Of a DNA stretch of 64,000 nt, positions 22,130 through 33,420 are shown piece by piece. The position numbers were made by a program, and so were the translations under genes. Under the pieces are notes generated by a model that saw only the letters and a program-made list of their open reading frames with translations, had not been told where the DNA came from and ran no database searches. The stretch is taken from assembly GCA_014058105.1 (NCBI GenBank), contig JACGCM010001011.1:1245501-1309500 (forward strand). Direction: 5' to 3'. This DNA is from Kingdonia uniflora. Taxonomy: Eukaryota; Streptophyta; Magnoliopsida; Ranunculales; Circaeasteraceae. Positions within the stretch are counted from its first letter, which is position 1. Each line of letters begins with the position of its first letter.

Positions 22130-24080
22130 TTGACTTTAATACCTGGCCCTTTATGTAGGTGTAGATGCATGCAAAAGAACTTAGAAATAAGCTTCCTTAT
22201 TTTTCGAACTCTTTGTTCGAGATGGATGATCCCACCTTGGGCTGTTCGATTGCTGATAAATAATAGTTCGAATGATGTCATTTTAGATGTTGAGAGGGAG
22301 ATCAACTCAGAGGAGAGTGAAGGGGAGGAGCAACTCGAGTTTTCAGACTTCCCTGTTAATCTCCATCGCTATCTTGTAGGGTCAGATGTGTTTAAGAAAT
22401 GTTGTAAATGTAAAAGAAGTATAGTTGGTGTATAGGGAGGCATGATGGAGTATGGTAGGTGATCTTTTTTGGGGTGTTTGAATGGGAATAGGAGTAATAG
22501 TACATTTTTCTTACTACCTGAATTGGGGTATGAGAAAACTTGTAGGGCAATTCCAGAGTCTGCTTCCCTGGAGTACTTCAATGGGAACTTGGGAGGTGAT
22601 TTGGATGAGGGATTTCTATGTTAACTCATCTAGTTTAAATATGGGTTAGTGGTGCTTCTAAGCAACCTTGCTAAAGGTATCATGAATGAGATCGAGGCCT
22701 GTCCCGCCCAGCTGAATGATAACATATGGGAGGTGATCAATGTTTGTGAGAATTTAACTAGGAGGTGGACCCATGAGGGGAATGAGAAAAGATTAATTTC
22801 ATCAGTTGTTTTAAAGTATTACAATGTAAAATGCTTTACCTCTACTGGGGGTGCTTACTTCACTTCTAGCTTGTCCCAACCCCAATTTTTTAGCCTAAAT
22901 TCTGCCGGAAGAGTATGGAATGATAATTTGATATGGGTGAAAGGCGAGTGTCTCCAGCGAGTTAAAGAGGACTCCCTGTCTCTTACATATAAATCTTTTA
23001 AGAAACATAAGTAAATCTTACTAACTTTGAATTATATCTGTTTATGGTGTTCTGTTTGTTTTTTACAGTGTATTATGTTATGCAGATCCTTAGTCTACTG
23101 TTAAGAGAGAAGAATCCTTGATTGATATAGTAGCTCGAGAGATAACTGAGCTGGAAGTTGTGTTGGGCGAGCTTGAGATTAGTAGGAACAAGAGAGTTAA
23201 CTACAAATCTGCTAAGGTTCAGAAGTCACAAGTGAAGAGGAAAATGGCAGGTGATAACTTGGCAAGTGATAACTTGACAGGTGTCAACTTGTCCCCTGAG
23301 GCTGTTTCAGGTGTTGTAAACAAACTAGTGGCCAAAGCCTTAGTATTGCCCACATTTGGAAAACTTCCACCACTGGCCACGAAGTCACGGGCTGCAGGGG
23401 CCAATTCGGTCAACACAAACCGAAAAGCTTCGAAGAGATATCTAAAGAGTTCAGTTTTGACCTCTGTGACCGCAGATGGTACGGAGGTCCAGAGTTCGTC
23501 AAAAAAGAGGAAACATGAGGAGATTCCCCCACCTGTTTTAAATGAGCTAAAAGAAGATATTGTGAGTCCGAGCAATGAGGATGATCTTCTCGTTCTGGAA
23601 AACAAGTTAAGGTTTGCTTCTCATAAGGACCCTGAAAAGTTAGATTTTGTTGTAAAAATGGAGTTGTGTAGGGTAAGTTACAACTCTGTAATTATTGGTA
23701 TTCATTTGAAAAGTGTAAACTTGATTTTGTATCTTTTTTTGTATAGGTTTCACGCGTTCTGAAAGGTATATGCCTTGGGTTTGAAGATGGGAAGGTGGAG
23801 CTTGAAAAAAAGGTTGCTCAGCTCGAGAAAGAGCTGGCAAGTGAGCGGGCGAAGCTGGTGGAGGCAAAGACGCAATCGATGGCGAAGGTTGAGAATTTAA
23901 AGACGTATTACCTGTGAATAGTGGACAAGGTTGGGATGGATTCTACGCAATATTCCAACGACCTAATTTATGATAGGGATAATCTTTCCCAACGTCTTGA
24001 GGATGAGGGCTACTCTCATGATGATGTGGTGCTATCATGGAGGGTCGATATGCGGATGTTGTTGGACTAGAGGAAGAAGA
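22130..24080 (+). pseudogene. Large antisense gene of the Tat element, N-terminal part, spliced
   Basis: Plus-strand frames antisense to gag-pol: FSDFPVNLHRYLVG (about 22340), FKYGLVVLLSNLAKGIMNE, CPAQLNDNIWEVINVCENL (about 22700-22755), SSVVLKYYNVKCFTSTGGAYFTS, FFSLNSAGRVWNDNLIWVKG (to 22965). This layout recalls the putative-transposon (Transposase_28-like) proteins coded antisense in Tat elements; the match is from memory of pattern only. A basic, Ser-rich stretch follows (23118-23640). Two introns are suggested: GTAAATC at 22999ff to TTATGCAG near 23085, and GTAAGTT at about 23670 to TTTGTATAG near 23747, after which the frame reads GICLGFEDGKVELEKKVAQ, a coiled coil. Confidence 0.55.
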
Positions 24081-26040
24081 GGATGCCAAAGTAGGGAAGA
24101 CCCCACTTCCTAAAACTGTATCTCGGATGAACAACATTAAAAATCAAGGAGAAGATGTTCGAGACAAGGTAGAGTAAGACATTGCAATGCTTAAGAATAT
24201 TCAAATATTGGAGAACGGGAAAAAAACTTGTATTAGATTGTTTTGAGTAGTACACTTATGGAAGTATTATATTGTTTGATATGAAAATTGTTTGTGTATG
24301 AATTTAACGAACTACGCGCCACAAATGAGGCCTTAAATAAAAAGCTCGCTAAGAAGAAAAATGTGTCTTATGCAGCAGCCTTAATTACTTTACGTACGAA
24401 GTCTTAGGTTAGAAAATATAAAGAACTTAGTGACGATCACTGGAGAGATTTATGGGCAATTTATTTAGGATGGGCCAAAGATAAAATAGATAGGGGTGAT
24501 GTAGTTAGAAAAGATAGGAGAATGTACTTAAAAATTTGACCTTTCCTTCCTGGTAGTATTAAAGAAAATACTCCAAAAGTGAACAAAGACCTTATGTAGT
24601 TGAAACTCTATTTAAAAGTTGAGATAGATAGTGAGAGAGGGTTAAAAGAAGCGTACCTTAAAGTTTTAGAAAACCAAGGTATTTTTCCAGATCTCGATAG
24701 TATAAGTTGTATGGCCACCAGAACAAGAAATCTATATAGCTTAAAAGTTAAAGAAGTATCAGCTCGTGCTGGCATGTCGATGATCCGTATATGACATTAT
24801 TGTAATATATGTAATTGATTTATGTGAATTATTGTGATATACAAACTGTGTTTATATGAGAAATATATAGATCGCAAAACTTTCAAGTTTTACAATGAGA
24901 AGTCGAACTGTTGTGCAGGTCGAGTTAGAAATTGTGCGAGGCCGGGAGAAAATGCTCTCAGACGTTAATGAAAAATTAAATTTTGATTTGAAGAAGAATT
25001 GTGAATCGTGGAAAGAAATTGCCGAGCTTAATATGAAATTGGATGTGAAAATTGTTGAGTTACACAAAGCTGTGGAGAAAAAAGAGAGCGAATTGGTTAG
25101 CGTTCAGGGTGAGTTAGTGAGCGCTTAAAGTGTGGTGGAGAAGTTGAATAGCACGGTGAAGAGAAGGGAGGATAACATTGCGAGTATGAAAAGTTGTGTG
25201 GATACAATCGTTGAACGAGTAAAGAAATTGGAGGAAGAAGTATTATGAACTTGTGGTAGTTGGACAGAAATGGTAGAGAGAATGAAGGGGAAGAATAGAA
25301 ATGTAGATCACACTCAATATCATATCATAGGGTTAAAGATGAAAGTAATAGGTTTAAAAGGGAATCTTAATAATGTCACGGAGTAATTGAGGAAAAAGGA
25401 GGTCAAATTGAAAACTTCAATCGAGCAAATAATGATGCTGGAGGCCGAGTTAGTGGAGTCCTGGACTAGTGACGTGTTTTTGCATAAAATGATTCAAAAG
25501 TTGGAAACAGACCTTTTAGTATCCCAATGGGAACTTAAGGGAGAGGTTAATAAGAGATTGTGCAATCAGGCAAGAATGGATGAAATGTTGGAGATGATAA
25601 GACTGATGAGCGAATTTACAACAGTGATGGAGGCTCATCATGCTTATATAGTTTCTGAAACTTCCTGAGAACGATGTCATTGTAGTAAGTTGGAAAGATT
25701 GCTAAAGGATGCCAGGGAAAAGATCTGTGACCTCGGGATACCTAACAGGGATAAGCTCGTGGCCAGCGCGATTCATGAAAAAGATATGGCAGCCGTGCTC
25801 ACATTTTTTGTGAGCGAGTTTAAGAGAATTAAAAAGGAGAGAGATATTATACATGATAAGATGATTGCCCAGGGCGTACAGTACGAGGTGAAGTTAATTC
25901 AGTCTAAATATTTAGAACATTTTTTGTCTGACCTTGGTTCCTTCACCCAAGAGATGGTTGACCAAGGTAGAGAGATTGTTGCTGGCAGAGCACCGAAATT
26001 TAGAGCTTCTGAAGTTGGTGAGAGTTTGGCCAATACATAA
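24080..26040 (+). pseudogene. Coiled-coil C-terminal part of the Tat antisense gene
   Basis: Long heptad-rich frames: VELEIVRGREKMLSDVNEKL, IVELHKAVEKKESELVSVQG (24895-25128), VKKLEEEVL, LKTSIEQIMMLEAELVES (25387-25668) and RIKKERDIIHDKM (25690-26040), ending EVGESLANT with TAA at 26038-26040. Only three to five stops interrupt about 380 codons, fewer than in neighbouring pol, and the stops lie between long open blocks. Function unknown; the coiled coil suggests multimerisation. The 24260-24800 part has short related frames (KVEIDSERGLKEAYLKVLE). Confidence 0.55.
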
Positions 26041-26299
26041 AAAAATTGACCTGTTTAAAAGAACTCACAAACTATTTTGGTTTCTGTATAGTAGATGTTT
26101 GGATAGAGTAAAGTTAGGTTTACCTTTTGCATTTTCTTTTAAGATTTAGTAGTATATACATATGATAGTAGACAGTAATGTGGGAAAAAAGCTTAAAAAT
26201 TTTCATTGATGAGAAAAAAATGTACAAACTGTTAGGAGACTAAATCTCACCTTTTGGAATGTAAAGAACAATATTAAATGTATCCTATGCTTGGAAAAA
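26041..26299. other. AT-rich spacer between antisense gene and pol end
   Basis: No coding signal on either strand. The convergent ends of the antisense gene (plus) and pol (minus) meet here. Confidence 0.5.
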
Positions 26300-26437
26300 T
26301 AGGGATTTAACTATAGTATTTCTTCAATCTTCTAGTGTTCCAAGGGTTTGGTATCCTAATGTCTCCTCTTCCATGAGGTAGTAGGATCCCAAGTCAGTTT
26401 GACCTATTATGAGAAATGAACCCTCCCAATTTTTTGT
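26300..26437 (-). pseudogene. Tat integrase C-terminal tail
   Basis: Minus-strand translation ITKNWEGSFLIIGQTDLGSYYLMEEETLGYQTLGTLED matches, in position and pattern, the NWEGP(Y/F).V......GAYYL.....E...PWN..HL.KYY tail that ends Tat integrases. It is cut at its N-side by the truncated Athila-type LTR. Confidence 0.72.
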
Positions 26438-27234
26438 TATAAAAGGAACCCTCCCCCCATTGTAATTGGGCATCTCATATTGGAAGGTAATAGTGAATAA
26501 AGTTAATTTTCTTCTTTCTCTCTTTAGTTTAATTTTTGTTAATGTCTTCATTAGTTGTTAATGCGATAAAGTCCGAGATGAGCAGCTAATCTTCTAGCTA
26601 ATGCTAGGATGAGGCCTCTTCTTGGATAAGCAATAGTTGGTATTAATTAGGCCCTAATTAGTTTTCTCTTAGTACTTTATGATTGATAAGTTAATGCATC
26701 ATATCGAAGGCTTGACCATAGCTTCGGTTTGGTGTATGATAACGTTGGATACAAGCAAATACTACTAACCGTAGACTTGATTTAAAGATCAAAAAAAGAG
26801 GAAACACTAGAAGACTCACTCAAGCCTAGCCATGGTTGAGTTGATAATTCTCTAAGACACTCTTCACCATCACTTAAAGGCATAACCACTAAATGCTTGA
26901 CCATAGATTTAGTGGTTTATTTTACAATATCCTATGTGTCTTAACATAAACATATGATGGGTAGAGATATTGGGATCAATTTGTATATCGATTAGTATTT
27001 TGAAGGGTAGAGGCCAAGTCTGAACCTTAGCTCTCTCTCTCTATATACTTAAGTTTTATAATTAGCTTTTATTTCTTCCTTTAAATTTATCTCTTACAAA
27101 ATTGTAATTTGGCCTAGAAAGTATTTGTTTTCCCAAACCTCCCTGTAGATTCGATCCCACTCATCCGTGCTACAATTCGACAACCGTACTTTGAGCAGGT
27201 ATTTTGCTAAAGGACCCTAAAAACCCTCTTATCA
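26438..27234 (+). repeat. Truncated Athila-type LTR inside Tat integrase
   Basis: Homologous to the last 800 bp of the Athila-type LTR (2877-3682), starting exactly at its TATAAAAGG box and ending at the terminal CTTATCA. The first 450 bp (U3) are absent. No target duplication: left flank is the integrase tail, right flank is the integrase zinc-binding part, and the catalytic core expected between is missing. Divergence from the two full LTRs is clear but moderate. Confidence 0.85.
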
Positions 27235-27766
27235 GCCAAAATACTCCTTGTATAATTGCTCTGTTTGTAAGAGATCGACCTGCGGTATGGGAGCCATAAG
27301 TCACTTTATGTAAATCTTCTAACATTCTGTCAGCTTTTCATTTCGAGAGGCACTTGAGGTATGGTCTGGTGACCGATCGTCTATATAAGCTATCTTTATG
27401 AACTGTATAATGCTTAGAGTTTTCAATCAATTGTCTGCGTTCTTTTAGATCTTCGGGAAGTGGCCCATCACACTTGTTCTTTGGGCCGATATATGCGAGG
27501 AAAGGCTTCCTCCAATCGTCGTCTTCCTTTTCATCGCCCCCAGTGTTGATCGCGCATATCATTGAGAGATCAATGTTGGGGGTTGATATCACTTTAATTT
27601 AGAGGTACCTTACTTCTGTACCTAAGACCCCGGCTAAGTAAGCCAAGGAATCGGCATGTCAGTTTTCTCTACGAGGTAAATAATCGAGAACATTTTTTTC
27701 AAATCTGCTCATTCTATCAGTAACTAGGGTTGCATAATCAACCATTTTTCCATTCTTTTTGTACTC
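27235..27766 (-). pseudogene. Tat RNase H end and integrase zinc-binding domain
   Basis: Minus strand from the plastid junction: YKKNGKMVDYATLVTDRMSRF, LDYLPRREN.HADSLAYLAG (end of RNase H, about 27760-27630), then DWRKPFLAYI, GPLPEDLKERRQLIENSKHY, DSLYRRSVTRPYLKCLS (27510-27340) and LHKVTYGSHTAGRSLTNRAI (about 27310-27250), which is the histidine part of the H2C2 finger. Reading stops at the LTR fragment. In normal elements this order is RNase H, linker, integrase. Confidence 0.85.
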
Positions 27767-27823
27767 GGTAAAACATACAAGTAAACCAGATATAAAGATG
27801 GTGACTAGGGCTACTGTTTCCAT
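27767..27823 (-). pseudogene. psbN: psbN 5' fragment (nuclear copy)
   Basis: The first 19 or so codons of the photosystem II assembly factor PsbN: METVALVTIFISGLLVCFT, starting at ATG 27823-27821. Plastid PsbN has about 43 residues; here it fuses after FT into Tat sequence. Not expected to be expressed in the nucleus. Confidence 0.88.
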
Positions 27824-27925
27824 TATTATATAATCTCAAGACCACAATGGATCTATGATAAGATCATTTATTTACAATGGAATGGTATACAAAGTCAATA
27901 GATCACAACCAATGCAATAAGATTT

Positions 27926-28500
<575 letters not shown>

Positions 28501-29850
28501 TCCGAAGTTCTCTATTTGAATTTGATATTGTGCTTTCCAAAACTTACTGATCACTATTGTATTCTCTGCGATTTCTTCTTTTTAGATAGTATGTCCTGAA
28601 GGGAATTGTTTGTCATGACTTAGACCGAATGAGCTTGAAAATAGTACTTGAGCTTCTGGGAAGTGTAGACGAGTGTTAGGAGAAGTCGCTCTATCTTAGA
28701 ATATCTTGTTTCTGCCGGTGTAAGAGTTTTGCTTATGAAATACACTGGTTTCTCAACTTTTCCTTTGAGCCTGATAAAAACTGAACTTAAAGAATTTTTT
28801 ACAATTGCGAGGTAGATTATCAATTCCTCATTGTTGATTGGTGTGCTCATGATTAGAGATTTGCTAAGATACCTTTTAAGTTCTTTAAAAGTTGCTTCAT
28901 ATTCTTCTGTCCACTCGATCTCTTCATTTTGTCAACCTTTGCCTCTTCTACTTGAACCGTGAAGTAGTATGAACAACCATCAACATCGATATGATGACTT
29001 GGAGATGAATTTGTTGATTACTACGATTTTGCCAATGAGTTTTTGTGCATCTTTCATTATAGTTAGAGATGGCATGAAGATTAGAGCTTGAATCTGATCT
29101 AAATCAGCTTTGATCCCTTTCTTACTGATGAGATGTCCTAGGAAATTTCCCGAGTGTATTCCGAATTAACATTTATCTGGATTGAGTTTCAATTTGTATG
29201 ATCGCAATATATTGAAGATTGTATCAAGATGTGCAATATGATCCTTTTTTTAAAGCTTTTGCAGAGCATATCATCAATGTATACTTCGACGGTTTTCCCC
29301 AAATGTTCCTTGAACATACTTGTAACGAGCCTTTGATAGGTTGCTCTCGCATTTTTAAGACTGAATGGCATGACTTTATAACAATAAAGGCACCTTTCAG
29401 TGATGAAGGTGGTATTTTCTTGATATTTGTCTAAGAAGGGCATTTGGTTGTATCCTGAAGCTACGTCCATCATAGATAGAAGCTTGTGACCTGCTGTAGA
29501 ATCAATAATTTGATTAATTATGGGAAGAGGAAAACTGTCTTTCAGTGTGTGTTTGTTTAGATCTGTAAAATCTACACAAACCTGGACTTTCCCATTCTTC
29601 TTTGGAGCTACTACAATGTTCGAAATTCAATCCAGGTATTTGGCTTCTAGAATGAATTCGACCTCGATCAAATTATCGATTTCTTTGTTGACCTCATCTC
29701 TGAGATGAGGTGAGAGTCTCCTTTATTTTTGTTTGACAGCTATAGCTTTATCTCTGATGCTTAATTTGTGATAAGCTTTAGCTAGGTCAACTCTTGGGAT
29801 TTTTTGGAAAGTCTAGGCAAACAAGTCTTTGTTTAATTATAGGAATCGTA
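28501..29850 (-). pseudogene. Tat reverse transcriptase and connection
   Basis: Reading minus: VDLAKAYHKLSI (about 29800), RRLSPHLRDEVNKEIDNLIE, ISNIVVAPKKNGKVQVCVDF, TDLNKHTLKDSFPLP (about 29570), HKLLSMMDVASGYNQMPF, TERCLYCYKVMPFSLKNARA and VEVYIDDMLCKSF (catalytic YIDD, about 29290), later NEELIIYLAIVKNSLSSVFI and TPAETRYSKIERLLLTLVYT (28800-28650). Stops and frameshifts occur between. Trp is missing from the canonical F.DAYSGYNQI motif variant (DVASGYNQM). Confidence 0.88.
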
Positions 29851-31140
29851 TTAGAGCTTCTTTTTTTTGTTAGACAAGCTTGGTACCAATATATGTTCTA
29901 CTGCTATGTCCATTGATTTCAATGTATTTTGTAGGTTCGACCGTAGAAGGCTGATCCTCGGCGGGACCAACTTTCAGTAATTACTATGAGGCAAATTTGT
30001 CAGATGTGTCAAGTATGGCATATACTGGTATTTTTGCAAGCTCAAGAGAGCTTTTGACTTCTTTTGATCTCATAGATGATGTCGTTGTATTTGAAATGAA
30101 GTGCCAGATGGTATGTGGATAGGATCGCTTCTATGTTGTGTAACCAGCAAAGGCCCATTATCCCTAAGTATCGGGATGTAGAAAATAGCGTCGAGAGTGG
30201 TAGGTCCAACAGTGATCGATAGAATGATCTTTCCTACTCGTTCTTCTTTAGATCCGTTAAAGCCACTAATATCGATGTTATTTGGTACAACTTTGTTTGC
30301 TAGTCCCATTTGCTTGATTACACTCTAAAAAAGGATTTCGATACTACTGCATGTATCTATCATCATGGTATGCATGACAAAGTTTTTCATCTTAAGCATA
30401 ATAATCAGTATGTCATGATATGGGAACTTGACATGACCTACGTCATAATCTTCAAATGAAATTCCAATTAATCGATTGCTTGATTCTGGAAAGATTTTAG
30501 CTTATTTATCCTGAACCGTGAGGTTGCAACACTCCCTTAATCTTCTCCTCTTGAATCTGGTTGAATTATTGATCTGGTGGATTTCGATCATGTGACTATG
30601 GCAGAGGTGGTATAAGTGTTATTCCTCGGATTGATCTTCGACCTGAATTACTTCCATCTGCTTCTTATAGCTTCAATTCTTATATCCTTCTAGATCAATA
30701 ATGTACTCGTACATTCTCTCGTCTTTGAAAATGTACTCCAACAATCTCTGTACGGCGTAATTGTTGTCAGTTTCATGATGTGTTACCTTATGGCGCATAC
30801 AATATGGTTTGCTTTTGATTGGTTTTAGAGGTTGAGCCACACGGAAGAACTTGTCTTTCTTCAGTATAGGGTAGATCGCCAAGATCTTGACATTCATCTT
30901 TGGAAGGACCGGTTTGGGTAATAAGTTTCTATTTCGTGATTTGCCTGTGTCTGTTTTAACTTGCCTTTTATCACCATGGCCATCTTTGTTGTGTTCATTG
31001 TCTCTCTCTGTGTTTGGACCCTTCGCGGCTAAGATGTTTTTAGTAGATTTATGCCTTTCAAACATCATCCTTTCTAGATCGATATATCCATTTACCTTTA
31101 TAATCATGTCTTCCAAAGTTGAGGGTTTGTTTAAGAAAAG
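29851..31140 (-). pseudogene. Tat protease and gag C-terminal part
   Basis: Minus frame MGLANKVVPNNIDISGFNGS, KEERVGKIILSITVG, DAIFYIPILRDNGPLL (30309-30150) is the protease neighbourhood (GF.G....G.I.L...G, then the F.V......YN.ILGR block, altered here). Upstream MEDMIIKVNGYIDLERMMFE (31116) and YCMRHKVTHHETDNNYAVQR (about 30790) match the gag C-terminal region with its CX2H-like element. The frame is cut by the chromovirus insertion at 31140. Confidence 0.72.
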
Positions 31141-31145
31141 ATGCT

Positions 31146-31675
31146 TGATCCAGGAGGATCTAGGAAAGTTTGAGGTTTTAGTAAATTCGTTCGAACGACC
31201 CTTTTCATACTCCCTGAAATTTGGCCCAGAAAACCCAAGTCGTTCGAACGACTCCCTATTTCGTTCGAACGACTCTTTTCATACTCTCTAGAATTTTGGC
31301 TCATAGACAGATTTTGTTCGAACGAGTTATCAAATTTCTAGGGTTTTAGACCAATTGGTGTAAAGTCGTTCGACCGACTCCCTATTTCGTTCGAACGAGC
31401 TTGGCGTTGGTTGTATTTTTGAGGCGTACTTTTACCTCGAGATGCGTTCTATTTGTGTTTTTAGTTTCCTAGTATATAAAGGAGACTTAGGTTATTTTTC
31501 TAGATCTATGTTAGTTCAATAAGAGTTCTGAGAAAGAAGCCTAGGGTTTAGAGTAATTCAAGTTGTAATCAATTGATTTGAGCAATTGAAGCTCTTAAAT
31601 AGACTTTTCCCAATCCAATTTCTGTGTTCTTCATACTTTTCTGCTAACTAGGGTTTTTCTTCGTATTATGGATTA
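31146..31675 (+). repeat. 5' LTR of the chromovirus-like element
   Basis: Starts TGATCCAGGAGGATC, ends ATTATGGATTA (unusual terminal TA instead of CA). Contains six TTCGAA- or TTCGAC-centred palindromes (31187-31400) upstream of the TATA box TATATAAA at 31473-31480. The third base layout (palindromes in U3, TATA, then AGATCTATGTTAG...GAGTTCTGAGA in R/U5) is shared with the LTR at 62243. Confidence 0.93.
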
Positions 31676-31677
31676 AG

Positions 31678-31690
31678 TGGTATCATTTTT
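31678..31690 (+). other. PBS, initiator tRNA-Met type
   Basis: TGGTATCA two bases after the LTR end matches the start of the usual initiator-Met PBS (TGGTATCAGAGC); the following bases (TTTTTTCAG) deviate. The relative at 62788 has TGGTATCAATTTTCCAG, so the deviation is shared by the family. Confidence 0.75.
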
Positions 31691-31719
31691 TCAGTTATGA
31701 TCTTTGGGGGTTGATTGTG

Positions 31720-32800
31720 GTTTATGGTTTCTACACGTGACCTTCTCAAGCAAACGAAGGAGAAGCTAGTGAATCCATTAACGATTCATCGCAAACCTAA
31801 TTCGAAGAAGAAGTGCAATTTGGAGATGGACGATTCCAGCAATCGACTCACGACTTTGGAAATGATAGTTTTTGACCTAACTTCTACTGTAGGGGAGTTG
31901 GTAGAATAATTACATCTCACAAACCTCGCGAAGGCTTTTGCTTTGGCGACACGGCGAGGTCGGTCTCATCGGTGAGGCTACTCGAGGAAGAAAGGGGTTA
32001 TGGAGGTGGACGGAGACAGGGATAATACAGAGATAGATAGCAATTCTAGTGATACCGAATTCGTCAAGGAGCGTTTGGGTTCTGGTAAGTTAATGAATCT
32101 TATGCGTAATATTCGTATTGACTTTAAGATTGAAATTCCGATATTCGATGGTTCCGTCAACGCCAAAAAGTTGGATAATTGGTTAGATAGGTTAGAGACC
32201 TATTTTTGTGTTTATAAATATTCCGACGCTCAGAAAATATGTTTATCTACTTGAAATTCGAAAGTCATTTACTAACGGGGTGGAAATCCTATCGGAAACG
32301 CCACAAAGTAGGAAGTTTGAGTTGGAAAGAATTTAAGGTTTTGGTGAGGAAGCAATTCTATCTAATTGGGTATGAACATGAGCGATGGTACAATAGCACA
32401 ATTTGTGCCAAAGGTTTGGGCAATCCGTACAACAGTTCACTACAGAGTTTCATAACCAAGCGTTAGTTTTGGATATTGATGTGGATGAGTACGAGGTGTT
32501 CATGAAGTATACGGGAGGTTTGTCGGAGTCCATTAGAAGAGAATTAAAGCTTTTTAATGTGGATAATATAAAGGATGCTACCATTAAAGCAATTTCCATT
32601 GAAGGTATCTACTTGAAGAGCGACAAAAAAGACGACAAGAGTAAGTCCGGGTACAAGGCTAATTGGAAGTACGATCAGAAAAGGGAGTTCAAAGGAGAGG
32701 GTTCTTCATCCAAGAGAAATATTTATAGTCATTGTAAGGCTAATGGGCATATTTTAGATAGATGTTAAAAACTTCACCCGGAGCTTCAGCCGAAGGAGGA
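31720..32800 (+). pseudogene. Chromovirus-like gag
   Basis: MVSTRDLLKQTKEKLVNPLT (31721ff) is followed by IPIFDGSVNAKKLDNWLDRLETYF (about 32135-32205), then in another frame LKFESHLLTGWKSYRKRH and WKEFKVLVRKQFYLIGYEHE, then VQQFTTEFHNQALVLDIDVDEYE. The zinc knuckle reads YSHCKANGHILDRC; its first Cys is replaced by Tyr. K.LHPEL follows. At least two frameshifts and some stops. Confidence 0.85.
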
Positions 32801-33420
32801 GAGGGGTAAGAAGGAGAAACGTGCACTAGCCGCAGTGATTGTGGATCATCTGAATTTAGATAAGCCAAATCCTAAGCTTATTCTAATGTTCAAGAAACCT
32901 ATAGCTATCAACGAGGCGAGTCGGGAAGAATTGTTTTATGTCAGCATTCAAGTGAAGCAGAGCTTAGTCGAGACCATTATTGATCTGGGTAATCAGAAGA
33001 ATTTAATTTCTGAGGTGATGGTGAAGAAGATGGGTTTGGCTACTATGGCTCATCCTAAGCCGTATGGTTTGGGTTGGATTCAAAAAGACGCAGAGTTGAA
33101 GATCACTAAGCAGTGTACGTTCAAGTTTGCGATTACTGAGAAGATTATTGATGAAGTGACATGTGAGGTGGTTCCGTTGGACGTGTGTCAAGTCATCTTG
33201 GGTAGCCTTTATCTTTGGGACTGAGATGCAATCCTTTACCGTAGAGCTCACAAGTATCGTCCTGTGAAGGATGGGACGGATTTTCATACCAATACGTGCA
33301 AGGAACATCTCACTACCAATAATTTAGTAACGGCAACTCAGGCAAAGAGGTTGGTTAATGAGAGCGGCAAATTTGTATTGTTGTTGGTATGACCGGTTCA
33401 AGATGGTCTGTCAGCTAAGG
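32801..33420 (+). pseudogene. Chromovirus-like protease
   Basis: FYVSIQVKQSLVETIIDLGNQKNLISEVMVKKMGL (32935-33050): the motif is IDLGNQKN where active proteases have (V/L)DSGA(S/T).N, so the catalytic context is changed. Then EVVPLDVCQVILGSLYLWD (to 33221) corresponds to the D(V)C..ILG.P(W/Y)..D block, ending in a TGA. Confidence 0.82.
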
